Positions 1-7,525 of a stretch of 55,546 nucleotides of DNA are shown here, one piece after another. The position numbers and the translations under genes were made by a program. How positions within the stretch are numbered: position 1 is the first letter of the stretch; every line of letters begins with the position of its first letter. The DNA lies in the NCBI GenBank assembly GCA_002294005.1, contig DBEH01000027.1, positions 1 through 55,546 on the forward strand. The letters are read 5' to 3'. The DNA comes from Firmicutes bacterium UBA911 (GTDB taxonomy: Bacteria > Bacillota > Desulfotomaculia > Desulfotomaculales > Desulforudaceae). Below the pieces are notes generated by a model. It ran no database searches and was not told where the DNA came from. It saw only the letters and a list, made by a program, of their open reading frames with translations.

Positions 1-113
1 GCAAAACTGCGCCTGGCTTTGTCAGGCTCGCCGTCCGGTGCTCACGTACCACCCAGTACGCTCCGCACCGTCCGGCTTCGCCTTTCGCGCCATGCTTGTT
101 TTTCGCGGCCTCC
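1..113 (-). repeat. Dispersed ~122-bp inverted-repeat element, copy 1 (cut by window edge)
   Basis: Read on the minus strand this matches 17024-17145 and 51920-52042 with only about four differences from the second copy. The inner end GGAGGCCGC lies at 105-113; the other terminus is off the window. The body holds a CGTAC/GTACG hairpin flanked by CCGGACGG-type direct repeats, and a GCCTG/CAGGC hairpin. It starts 4 nt past the stop codon of the minus-strand gene at 118 and has that gene's orientation. It has no coding capacity. It could be a MITE-like element or a conserved structured RNA. Confidence 0.85.
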
Positions 114-117
114 AGGC

Positions 118-1278
118 TTAAGGGCTAGAAGAAAAAAGGGGCCTGGCCCCTTTTTTGCCCGGGCTTTGGGCCTCTATATTCTCTAGGGCCTCCGCGGCCA
201 GTCGGCCGACCGTCTTTGGCACGATTGCTCCGTCCTCGTGGAACCAAACCGTCTCATCCCGGCCGGTGATTGCCGCCAGGCCGGGTCTCGCTTCGGGCGC
301 GGCCAAGTAGCCGAGCACCCACGCCGTGCAACCCCTGGTCTCCGGGTTGGGGTCCTGAAGGAAAGGCAAAAGGCGCGGGATGGTCCAGCGGATTAAATCC
401 GGCCGGACCCGGGCGACGGTGCCCAGGCCCCTAACGGCTTGCGGCCGAAGGCCTTCGTCCTGCAAGAACTGGTACAAAACCGGGATGTAGCCGCCGAAAA
501 CCCCGGGCGCGTGGGCGATGATTTCACCGATCGCCTCCAGAGCGCCCCAGTTTGAGGCGGCGGAATACTGAAACGAATTGGTCAATTCTTGGAGCAGGTT
601 GGCGACCGGGGCCGGGTCTTCCGCGGCCATCACGGCGCAAGCCCGGCCCAGGGTTTCGGTCGCCCGGAAACGGAAAAGCCGGTCCCCAGAGCACAGGAGG
701 CGCTGCAGGTGCCGCAGGACCTTCTTGTCCTGCGCGGCGGCGGCCTCCAGGAGCGGACCGAGGCGGTTTTCACCAACCAGCTCTTCGACATGCTTTTTGG
801 TCAACAGGCTCTTGCGGTCAGCGGGAACCTTGGCGGCGGCCCGGACGAAAGGCTCAGGCTCGGGCCGCCGCAGTCTTCTTGCTGCTCCTTCACCGGTCAC
901 TTCACGGATGTCTCGGTGGAGGCGTACAAAGTACAGGGCGCCGGCGATCCTCCGCCCTTCGTAGGCACCCCCGGGCACAATATAGTGCGATTCGGCATCG
1001 TATCTTTCAAAGATCTTGTCCGTGTAGTCCTCTCCGGACGCCAGGTCAGAGGCCAGCTCCCAATCCATGTCACAGGCCAGGACCAGCGCTTCCAGAAAGG
1101 CCGTCCCCAGGTTGTGTCCCGTAATGTCAAATGTGTACACCGCGCCGCAGGCGCAAGCGCCCGCGGGCATCTCTCCGGGCCGGCGGGTCTTCAACTCGCG
1201 CGGCCGGTCAACGGCCAGCCTACAAAAGGGGCAGGACACTTTTTTGACCGGTTCTTTGCCCAAGCTCACGTTGACCAC
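118..1278 (-). CDS. Zinc-ribbon plus HEAT-repeat protein
   Basis: A 386-residue soluble protein. Near the N terminus a CPFC pair and a later CACG pair form a probable four-cysteine zinc ribbon. The C-terminal half (about residue 190 on) is made of helical HEAT/PBS-lyase-like repeats of the type GTVARVRPDLIRWTIPRLLPFLQD. It resembles a family conserved in sulfate reducers (DVU0298-like), an assignment made from memory. No enzyme active site is visible; a scaffold or maturation role is inferred only. The GTG at 1278 is preferred because AGGTAAGG lies just upstream and it follows the fmdB-like stop by 4 nt; a GTG at 1317 is also possible. The last residues (about GKKGARPLFSSS) are encoded by a REP-like palindrome, so the natural C terminus may have been altered. 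Confidence 0.75.
   Translation of the reverse strand: MVNVSLGKEPVKKVSCPFCRLAVDRPRELKTRRPGEMPAGACACGAVYTFDITGHNLGTAFLEALVLACDMDWELASDLASGEDYTDKIFERYDAESHYIVPGGAYEGRRIAGALYFVRLHRDIREVTGEGAARRLRRPEPEPFVRAAAKVPADRKSLLTKKHVEELVGENRLGPLLEAAAAQDKKVLRHLQRLLCSGDRLFRFRATETLGRACAVMAAEDPAPVANLLQELTNSFQYSAASNWGALEAIGEIIAHAPGVFGGYIPVLYQFLQDEGLRPQAVRGLGTVARVRPDLIRWTIPRLLPFLQDPNPETRGCTAWVLGYLAAPEARPGLAAITGRDETVWFHEDGAIVPKTVGRLAAEALENIEAQSPGKKGARPLFSSSP
132..156. repeat. Perfect palindrome, AAAAAAGGGGCC arms
   Basis: Twelve-base arms separated by one base. It belongs to the same family as 23326-23348. It lies inside the 3' end of the HEAT-repeat gene and probably doubles as its terminator on the minus strand, since the distal arm ends in a T run. 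Confidence 0.7.
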
Positions 1279-1282
1279 GGCC

Positions 1283-1525
1283 TTACCTGGTCGGTCCCGG
1301 TAATTCCAGGGTGGCACAAGTGTTCCCCGAACTGCACGACTTGGTCGTGATCTTCGGTTTTTGCGGCTTACCGGAACCCATTACGTAATTGGTGCTGCTG
1401 ATCACGCGCTCGAACGATTCCGAACGGCATTGGAGACAGGCGATTTCCACCTTTTCGTCCGAATTGCGGAAGAGCTGCTCGAAAAGGCGGCCGCACTCCA
1501 GGCAGCGAAACTCGAATACAGGCAC
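1283..1525 (-). CDS. FmdB-type zinc-ribbon regulator-like protein
   Basis: An 80-residue protein starting VPVFEFRCLECGRLFE (GTG read as Met), followed about 25 residues later by CLQC. This is the CxxC...CxxC zinc ribbon of the FmdB family of putative regulatory proteins. The GTG at 1525 has a strong GAGGAGGGGG site 6 nt upstream, so an upstream extension to 1585 is not needed. It is the first gene of a minus-strand pair with the HEAT-repeat protein (4-nt gap) and is divergent from the ferredoxin-dsrMK genes. A promoter lies at 1586-1615. The biochemical role of FmdB-like proteins is poorly known. Confidence 0.85.
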   Translation of the reverse strand: MPVFEFRCLECGRLFEQLFRNSDEKVEIACLQCRSESFERVISSTNYVMGSGKPQKPKITTKSCSSGNTCATLELPGPTR

Positions 1526-1585
1526 TGATTTCCCCCTCCTCAAGAAAAAAAGAACGGCTGAACGAGACGATGCGCCACCGCACAC

Positions 1586-1615
1586 AGAATATCAGCAGTC
1601 CGGGGCGCTTGTCAA
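1586..1615 (-). promoter_or_regulatory. Sigma-A-type promoter for the fmdB-like gene
   Basis: On the minus strand a perfect TTGACA (1610-1615) is followed after 18 nt by TATTCT (1586-1591). It lies about 60 nt upstream of the GTG start. Confidence 0.6.
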
Positions 1616-1921
1616 TTGACGACGATCCGCAACCAGCCACGGCGCCTTGTTGCGAACGACGTCGAACTATGCGCTTGGAGCCCCATCGGGAGGCCTCCGG
1701 ACGGGTGGAGCCGGAATCCCCTCAAGCACCGGTGGAAAGGGGAAGACATTGTTGTTTGAAAAGTCAGACTGTGCAAAAAAGTTGTTCTTCAGGAGCAGGA
1801 ATATGGTTGGCGGTCACGAATACGTACGTGTGGAAATGGCGGTCCCTGGCCGGATGTCCGGCGAAAAACCGGCCGGTTGGCTAAATAAAAAAATTAAATA
1901 TCAAAGGAGGGGTAAGAGAGC
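1616..1921. other. Intergenic region between divergent units
   Basis: Together with 1526-1615 this is a gap of nearly 400 bp. It should hold the promoter of the ferredoxin-dsrMK genes, but I see no convincing -35/-10 pair on the plus strand. Short open frames here lack ribosome binding sites and similarity. The last 20 bases hold the strong AAAGGAGGGG site of the ferredoxin. Confidence 0.5.
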
Positions 1922-2104
1922 ATGTTCGTGGTGACCGTTGACCAGGGTGTCTGCGACGGTTGCGAAGAATGCACGGAGTCCTGTCCGTCGGAAACCCTCA
2001 AAATTATCGATGGAAAGGCGAAAGTGGTAAACGACGAGTGTATGGGCTGTGAGACCTGTGTCACCATCTGCCCGACCGGCGCGGTGACGCTGCAAGAGGT
2101 GTAG
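1922..2104 (+). CDS. 2x[4Fe-4S] ferredoxin
   Basis: A 60-residue bacterial-type ferredoxin with two CxxCxxCxxxCP motifs (CDGCEECTESCP and CMGCETCVTICP), each binding one [4Fe-4S] cluster. It starts at ATG 1922 after AAAGGAGGGG. It lies 129 nt upstream of dsrM in the same direction and so is a likely soluble electron carrier for the sulfite-reduction machinery. The partner assignment is inferred from position. Confidence 0.93.
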   Translation: MFVVTVDQGVCDGCEECTESCPSETLKIIDGKAKVVNDECMGCETCVTICPTGAVTLQEV

Positions 2105-2233
2105 CGGTGGTTCAGACAGGTACCGGGGGGTGAGTTTTAAGGAAGGGGTTCGTGACCGTGCATGGTCTGAGGGGGGCAAAAGACCCCTTCGTTTCACCAT
2201 TTGACCATTTCCCAAAGAAGGAGGTGTTGCTAG

Positions 2234-3001
2234 GTGAACGTTTTTATCGGTCAGATTCTGCCTTACGTGGCGGTCACCGTGTTTCTGGGCGGCGTGACCT
2301 GGCGGATCTGGCGCTGGATGATCCCGCAGATCGTGCATAACATCACCTTGTCTCCGTGGCCGAAGAGCTGGTCGGCGGCCATCGTCTGGATACTTTGGCA
2401 ACTGGCCACTTTCTGGAACCTCTTAAAGTTTGACCGGCCGCTGTGGTTCGGTGCCTGGTTTATGCACATCGCCCTGTTCCTCATGCTGGTGGGACACGTT
2501 CTGGCCTTTTACACCCTGGGGTTGCAGTTCCACATCCTGGTGCCCGGCCTGATCACTCCGGAGCTGAGCCTGTGGTTGTCGTTCTGGTTCGGTACCGTCC
2601 TGGGTTTGATCTTCCTGCTGGCGCTGCTGTACCTGCTGGGGCGGCGCCTGGTCAACGAGCCGGTGCGGGCCATCTCCTCGGCAAGTGACTATGTGCACCT
2701 GCTGCTGCTGATCGGCATCGCCACGCTCGGCAATATCATGCGCATCTTCCCCGAGTACCAGGTGGGTTACATCCCGGTGCGGGAGTATCTCGCGGGGTTG
2801 TTCCTGTTCCAGCCGCACCCGATGCCCGACAGCCTTTTGTTTCTAGCCAAGTACACGCTGGTAATGGTCCTGATGATTATCTTCCCGTTCAGCAAACTGA
2901 TGCATTCTTTCGGCTTCTTCTGGGAGCGGTGGATCATCAACCGGCCGTTCCATGAACCGGCCCGCGGTCTGCCGGGAGCCGGGGTGCAGCTTCCGAAATA
3001 G
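2234..3001 (+). CDS. dsrM: DsrM-like cytochrome b membrane subunit
   Basis: A 255-residue NarI/DsrM-family membrane protein. Hydrophobic segments are centred near residues 15, 55, 85, 125, 160 and 210. Histidines H78, H88, H155 and H224 sit at membrane-segment positions suited to binding b hemes. In the family this subunit oxidises menaquinol and hands electrons to DsrK. It starts at GTG 2234 behind AAGGAGGTG. The next gene is a DsrK-type heterodisulfide reductase-like protein, and the dsrJOP genes of Gram-negative sulfate reducers are absent, as is usual in Gram-positive ones. It is somewhat shorter than classical DsrM, so HmeC or NarI naming is possible; the neighbours favour DsrM. Confidence 0.85.
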   Translation: MNVFIGQILPYVAVTVFLGGVTWRIWRWMIPQIVHNITLSPWPKSWSAAIVWILWQLATFWNLLKFDRPLWFGAWFMHIALFLMLVGHVLAFYTLGLQFHILVPGLITPELSLWLSFWFGTVLGLIFLLALLYLLGRRLVNEPVRAISSASDYVHLLLLIGIATLGNIMRIFPEYQVGYIPVREYLAGLFLFQPHPMPDSLLFLAKYTLVMVLMIIFPFSKLMHSFGFFWERWIINRPFHEPARGLPGAGVQLPK

Positions 3002-3028
3002 CCGTTTGAGAAAGGAGGTGTTCCTTAA

Positions 3029-4414
3029 GTGAGTGAGGCGAATGGGTTGAGGCAGCCCAAGCGGGCTACCGCAGACCTGTTTTTGAAACTGGGGGTTGTA
3101 CCCGTACCCGACGGCGAGAAAGCGGCGGCGGCAATCGGGCATCTTGACGAGTTCCGGACCAAGGTGCGTTCCTTTGTGATGGCCATGGAGTCCTGCGTCA
3201 AGTGTGGCGCCTGTGCCGAGAATTGCCACACCTACCTGGGGACGCGGGATCCGAACAACATCCCGGCCGGCCGGGCGGACCTGATCCGTAAAGTCTACAA
3301 GCGCCACTTCACCGTGCAGGGGAAACTCTTCCCCGGTCTGGTGGGTGCCCAGGACCTGGACCTGGAAACCATTGAGAAGTGGTACAGCTACTACTACCAG
3401 TGTTCCGAGTGCCGGCGCTGCGCGCACGTCTGCCCGTTCGGCATCGACACCGCCGAGGTGACGATGATCGGGCGGCAGATCTTGTTCTGGCTGGGCATCG
3501 GGCCGCAACTTCACACCGCCACCTCGGGCGCGATTTTAAAGACCGGCAACCATATGGGTCTGACCCAGGCCGGGATGGTCGACACGCTCGACTTTCTGTC
3601 CGAGGAGATCGAAGAGGAGTACGAAGGACTGAAGGTCACGTTTCCGGTCGACAAGCCCAATTCGGACGTCCTCTACATCCCGTCCTCGGCGGACTTCATG
3701 CTGAACGCCAACACGCTGAAGGGCGCGGCCATGTTCCTCCAGTACGTCGGCGCGAACTGGACCATGTCCAGCCGGATTACCGAGGCCGGTAACTTCGGCT
3801 ACCTGATGGACCAGAACCGCGTCATGCGGGAGATGGTGACCAGACTGATGGAGGAAACCACCCGCCTGGGCTGCAAGAAGATCGTCTGGGGCGAGTGCGG
3901 TCACGGCTGGCGGGCGACCAAGATGTACGTGCCGACGATGTCCGACATGCCAGCTTCCAGAAAGATCCCGATGACCCACATCCACGACGAGGTTGAGGCC
4001 TACGTCAAAGCCGGGCTGCTGGAGTTGGATCCAAAGCGCAACGCGCGGAAGATTACTCTGCACGATCCGTGCAACTACGCACGGGCCTGCGGACACAGCG
4101 ACAACATGCGCGTCATCATGAACGCGGTGGTGCCGAAGGGTGCCTTCACGGAAATGAGGCCCAACCGGGAGGCGAATTTCTGTTGCGGCGGCGGTTCCGG
4201 AATCCTGTTTGACGACAAGAAGATGTACGAATACCGGATCCTGGCCTCCAACAAGAAGGCCGAACAGGTGCGGGCGACCAATGCGGAGGTCCTGTGCGCG
4301 CCGTGTTCCATCTGTAAAGCCCAGCTCTACCCCATGGTCAAGGAACACAAGCTGCCCGTGGAAGTGGTGGGGCTGGTGGACCTGGTGGGCAACGCGCTGG
4401 TATTTCGCGACTAG
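3029..4414 (+). CDS. dsrK: DsrK-like iron-sulfur (heterodisulfide reductase-related) subunit
   Basis: A 461-residue cytoplasmic-side protein. Two ferredoxin motifs bind [4Fe-4S] clusters: C56-C59-C62-C66 and C125-C128-C131-C135. The C-terminal half carries CCG-type motifs (HDPCNYARACGHSDN and NFCCGGGSGI, then CAPCSICK) that hold the special catalytic [4Fe-4S] cluster of the HdrD/DsrK family. It takes electrons from DsrM and is thought to reduce the DsrC trisulfide. The GTG start at 3029 has an AAAGGAGGTG site; the gene is 27 nt after dsrM. dsrC follows about 100 nt later. Confidence 0.9.
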   Translation: MSEANGLRQPKRATADLFLKLGVVPVPDGEKAAAAIGHLDEFRTKVRSFVMAMESCVKCGACAENCHTYLGTRDPNNIPAGRADLIRKVYKRHFTVQGKLFPGLVGAQDLDLETIEKWYSYYYQCSECRRCAHVCPFGIDTAEVTMIGRQILFWLGIGPQLHTATSGAILKTGNHMGLTQAGMVDTLDFLSEEIEEEYEGLKVTFPVDKPNSDVLYIPSSADFMLNANTLKGAAMFLQYVGANWTMSSRITEAGNFGYLMDQNRVMREMVTRLMEETTRLGCKKIVWGECGHGWRATKMYVPTMSDMPASRKIPMTHIHDEVEAYVKAGLLELDPKRNARKITLHDPCNYARACGHSDNMRVIMNAVVPKGAFTEMRPNREANFCCGGGSGILFDDKKMYEYRILASNKKAEQVRATNAEVLCAPCSICKAQLYPMVKEHKLPVEVVGLVDLVGNALVFRD

Positions 4415-4426
4415 CCGCGGCTGTGT

Positions 4427-4432
4427 TATAAT
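4427..4432 (+). promoter_or_regulatory. Possible -10 box before dsrC
   Basis: A perfect TATAAT lies in the 99-nt gap between dsrK and dsrC. The matching -35 region (around 4404) is poor, so this is a weak suggestion that dsrC, normally needed in large amounts, has its own promoter. Confidence 0.3.
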
Positions 4433-4513
4433 TCGACTGACAAGCCGTTTTGGTCCCGGGTACCGGCACTTTAAAAAGGAGTTCAATTTATTTTTAAGGA
4501 GGTGTTTGGACAA

Positions 4514-4831
4514 ATGCCGTTTGTCGAGGTTGAAGGAAAACAGGTGGAAGTCGATGAGGACGGTTTCATGGTCGACCCCGCGGCTTGGTTCCCGGGGTGG
4601 GCGCACTATGTGGCCAAATCGGAGGGGATCGGTGAGCTGACCGAGCGGCACTGGCACGTAATTGACTTTCTTAAAGACTATTACGCCAAGACCGGTATCG
4701 CCCCGATGATCCGCAAGCTCTGCAAGGAAAGCGGCATCCCCCTGAAGGAGATGTACGAGCTGTTCCCTACGGGCCCCGCGAAAGGCGCCTGCAAATGTGC
4801 GGGTCTGCCCAAGCCCACCGGCTGCGTGTAA
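4514..4831 (+). CDS. dsrC: DsrC sulfur-carrier protein
   Basis: A 105-residue protein of the DsrC/TusE family. The flexible C-terminal arm carries both redox cysteines of true DsrC: the penultimate C104 and C93, eleven residues before it. DsrC receives the sulfite-derived sulfur from DsrAB as a trisulfide, which DsrMK reduces. An additional cysteine, C95, sits within the arm where homologues I remember have a hydrophobic residue. ATG 4514 is chosen because TTAAGGAGG lies 11 nt upstream; the GTG at 4502 overlaps the Shine-Dalgarno site. It lies directly downstream of dsrK and is followed by a strong hairpin. Confidence 0.95.
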   Translation: MPFVEVEGKQVEVDEDGFMVDPAAWFPGWAHYVAKSEGIGELTERHWHVIDFLKDYYAKTGIAPMIRKLCKESGIPLKEMYELFPTGPAKGACKCAGLPKPTGCV

Positions 4832-4851
4832 TCAGCGGCTATTTTGCCAAA

Positions 4852-4883
4852 GCTTAACCCGGGGACCCCACCCCGGGTTAAGC
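4852..4883 (+). terminator. Strong hairpin after dsrC
   Basis: A 13-bp perfect stem (GCTTAACCCGGGG with its complement) around a 6-nt loop, 20 nt after the dsrC stop. No T run follows, so it may be an RNA 3'-end stabiliser or attenuator rather than a classical terminator. Confidence 0.6.
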
Positions 4884-4976
4884 GTGTCTATGAGGGCGGC
4901 GTCGAGCGTATCAAATCACCGGGACGGTCGCAGGGCCTCCCATCCCGGTTTAGCTGTCTTTGAGGCGGGTGTTGAC

Positions 4977-6377
4977 GTGCAGGTGGAAGGAAGGCCGCGG
5001 GTGGTCATTGCCGCGCCGCAGGGCCGGTCGGGAAAAACAACGGTTACCGCCGCGTTGATCGCCGCCCTGCGTGGGCGGGGGTTGGCGGTTCAGCCGTTCA
5101 AAAAGGGTCCCGACTTCATCGACCCGAGCTGGCTGACGCGGGTGGCCGGCCGAAGTTGCCGCAACCTGGACCGTTTTCTGATGGACGAACCGACCCTGGC
5201 TGGTTCGTTCATGCGGGCGACGGCGGAGGCGGATATCGCCGTGATTGAAGGGGCGATGGGCCTGTTTGACGGCGTGGACGTGGAGGGAAGCGGCAGCACC
5301 GCGGAGATCGCGCACCTTCTGGAAGCGCCGGTCATCCTGGTGGTGAACGCGGTGCGGATGACCAGAAGCGCCGCCGCAGTCGTGCTTGGCTGCAAAATAT
5401 TCGACCCGCGGGTACACTTGGCCGGCGTGGTGTTCAACAACGTGGCCCGGCAGCGGCACCGGGACCTGCTGACGGCGTCCGTCGAGCGCTATTGCCGCGT
5501 GCCGGTGCTGGGGGCCGTGCCCAAGAACCGGTCCTATGAAGTGCCTGACCGGCACCTGGGTCTCATTCCCGCCGGTGAGGACGAAAAGCTGCTCAGTGCG
5601 GTCCACGCCTGGTCCGCCGACGCCCAGACCTTTCTGGACGTCGACCGCATCCTGGAAATCGCCCGCGCGGCACCGCCGCTCCCCGTGCCGCCACCGCTCC
5701 CGGCCGCCGCGGCGCCAAACGGGGATGAGCCGCTGATCGCCGTAGTCCGGGACCGGGCTTTCAGCTTTTACTACCCCGAAAACCTGGAGGCGCTGGAGCG
5801 GGCCGGTGCCGAACTGGTTTTCGTGGACGCCCTGCACGGCACCCTCCCGGATGTGGACGGTCTTTATGTGGGCGGCGGCTTCCCGGAAGTGTTTGCCGCC
5901 GAACTGGAGTCCAACGAGCGCATGCGGGAAGCCATCCGCAGGCGGGTCGAGGCCGGGTTGCCCGTTTACGCCGAATGCGGCGGGCTGATGTACTTGGGTG
6001 AGAGGCTGGCCTGGAAAGGGAAAAGCTACGCCATGACCGGGGCGCTGCCCTTTGAGGTCGACCTGGATGAGCGGCCCCGGGGGCACGGGTACATGATTGT
6101 GGATGTCGTGCGGGACAATCCCTACTTCCCGGTCGGAACCACCATCAGGGGCCATGAGTTCCACCACTCGCGGGTGCACGCCCTGGACACCGGGACCGTC
6201 GCAATGGCGTTCAAGGTGCGCAAAGGATACGGCATCGACGGCGAGCGGGACGGAATCGTTTACCGGAACGTACTGGCGGCCTACAGCCACATCCACGCCT
6301 TGTCCGTACCCGGATGGGCGCCGGGGTTCGTGTTGCGGGCCGCTCTTTACAGTGTGCAGAAGAACAAGGAGGTTTGA
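4977..6377 (+). CDS. dsrN: Cobyrinic acid a,c-diamide synthase family amidase (DsrN/CbiA)
   Basis: A 466-residue two-domain protein. The N-terminal dethiobiotin-synthetase-like ATPase has the P-loop APQGRSGKTT and the IEGAMGLFDG motif. The C-terminal glutamine amidotransferase domain has the nucleophile in YAECGGLMYLG and a late HEFHHS motif. CbiA makes cobyrinic acid a,c-diamide; the paralogue DsrN in dsr loci is thought to amidate siroheme for sulfite reductase. No other cobalamin genes are nearby and dsrMKC is directly upstream, so DsrN is favoured by context only. The start is uncertain: GTG 4977 has a weak GAGGCGGG site, and the frame is open back to 4797. cutA follows 4 nt after the stop. 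Confidence 0.82.
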   Translation: MQVEGRPRVVIAAPQGRSGKTTVTAALIAALRGRGLAVQPFKKGPDFIDPSWLTRVAGRSCRNLDRFLMDEPTLAGSFMRATAEADIAVIEGAMGLFDGVDVEGSGSTAEIAHLLEAPVILVVNAVRMTRSAAAVVLGCKIFDPRVHLAGVVFNNVARQRHRDLLTASVERYCRVPVLGAVPKNRSYEVPDRHLGLIPAGEDEKLLSAVHAWSADAQTFLDVDRILEIARAAPPLPVPPPLPAAAAPNGDEPLIAVVRDRAFSFYYPENLEALERAGAELVFVDALHGTLPDVDGLYVGGGFPEVFAAELESNERMREAIRRRVEAGLPVYAECGGLMYLGERLAWKGKSYAMTGALPFEVDLDERPRGHGYMIVDVVRDNPYFPVGTTIRGHEFHHSRVHALDTGTVAMAFKVRKGYGIDGERDGIVYRNVLAAYSHIHALSVPGWAPGFVLRAALYSVQKNKEV

Positions 6378-6381
6378 AGCC

Positions 6382-6702
6382 GTGAGCGTGACTCTGGTTT
6401 ACATTACGGCTCCCAATTTCGAGGAGGCGGAGCGGCTCGCCAGGGGACTGGTGGAAAACAGGCTGGCCGCGTGCGCCAACATCATCCCCCGGATTGTGTC
6501 CACCTACTGGTGGGACGAACGGGTGCACGAAACGGAAGAAAGCCTGATCATCGCCAAGACCGCTGGTGACCTGGTGGACCGGGTGATTCTCTGGACCAAG
6601 GAAAACCATACCTACGAAGTGCCGGCCATCCTGGCGATCAGCACCGTTGACGGGGACGCGGATTTCGTGAACTGGTTGCACGCCGAAGTGCGCAAGAAGT
6701 GA
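6382..6702 (+). CDS. cutA: CutA-type divalent ion tolerance protein
   Basis: A 106-residue small trimeric-type protein. It has the family signatures VYITAPNFEEAERLARGLVENRLAACANI, WWDE, EESLIIAKT and the HTYEVPAI block. CutA proteins are linked to copper tolerance in some bacteria, but the molecular role is unclear. GTG 6382 is preceded by AAGGAGG at 6366-6372 and lies 4 nt after dsrN, so the two are co-transcribed. Confidence 0.93.
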   Translation: MSVTLVYITAPNFEEAERLARGLVENRLAACANIIPRIVSTYWWDERVHETEESLIIAKTAGDLVDRVILWTKENHTYEVPAILAISTVDGDADFVNWLHAEVRKK

Positions 6703-6914
6703 GGAATCGCTCCCTGCGCCCCTGGACGTTAGAGCCGGCCGGGGCGCCCGAACTCAAGTTTCTCCAGGTACACCCGCCAAACCCTATTGGGTCTTTCAGC
6801 GCGTGCTCCAGTCACGCCTACCCGCCGGCCGGTACCGAAGCCGGTACCCTTCTGTAATTTTTTTGGCCGTAACCGTGCACAATAACCGAAATAAACCAAC
6901 GGAGGATTAATCAC

Positions 6915-7487
6915 GTGAGTCGCCTACGCGTGCGCCGTGAGAGCGTGTTCTTCGTGGTGGTCGTCTTAACGGTTGCGATCGTGGGACTGCTGGTGGCCTG
7001 GCTCACCGGAAGGTGGTACCAGTACCCGCCCGCGATTGAATGGCTCGATCTGCCGGGCGCGCCTGCCTTCCAGGAGTACACGCCGGCGCCTTTCGAAGTC
7101 GACGAGGCCATTCCGGTGGCTGGGGGGGTGGGCGGACAAGATGCCGTCCAGTTGCTGGCGCGCATAATTCAGGCCGAAGCCGCCAACGAGCCCTATGTCG
7201 GCAAGGTGGCCGTAGGAGCGGTGGTTCTCAACCGGGTGCGGCATGCCTCCTTCCCCAAGACCATTCCCGGGGTGATCTTCCAACCGCGGGCCTTTCAGCC
7301 GGTGGCCAACGGGCGGATCTGGCTGCCGGTCGAACAGGAATCCTACCGGGCGGCCCGTCAAGCCTTGGCCGGGTGGGATCCCACCCACGGAGCCCTCTAT
7401 TTTTGGAATCCGGCCAAGTCGACTAGTCCCTGGATCTGGACCCGCACGGTGATCACCAGAATCGGCCGGCACGTTTTCGGCCGTTAA
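6915..7487 (+). CDS. sleB: SleB-type spore cortex-lytic hydrolase
   Basis: A 190-residue protein with one N-terminal membrane segment or signal anchor (about residues 10-31) and a Hydrolase_2 domain starting near residue 78. The catalytic glutamate lies in ARIIQAEAANEPYVGK, followed by VVLNRV and a C-terminal GALYFWNP block. SleB is a lytic transglycosylase that degrades cortex during germination. This version lacks the N-terminal peptidoglycan-binding domain of Bacillus SleB. The GTG start has an ACGGAGG site. The ypeB gene follows 38 nt later, as in Bacillus, which strongly supports SleB over other cell-wall hydrolases. Confidence 0.88.
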   Translation: MSRLRVRRESVFFVVVVLTVAIVGLLVAWLTGRWYQYPPAIEWLDLPGAPAFQEYTPAPFEVDEAIPVAGGVGGQDAVQLLARIIQAEAANEPYVGKVAVGAVVLNRVRHASFPKTIPGVIFQPRAFQPVANGRIWLPVEQESYRAARQALAGWDPTHGALYFWNPAKSTSPWIWTRTVITRIGRHVFGR

Positions 7488-7525
7488 GGCCTCCGGCCGG
7501 GTAAAGGAAACCTGGAGGCGAGTAA

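Noticed and set aside
2163..2187. Weak hairpin between ferredoxin and dsrM
   Set aside because: Only a 5-bp GGTCT/AGACC stem; too weak to call a terminator.
6853..6884. Possible sigma-G promoter before sleB (TGTAAT...CACAATA)
   Set aside because: The 19-nt spacer is longer than normal and both boxes are imperfect.
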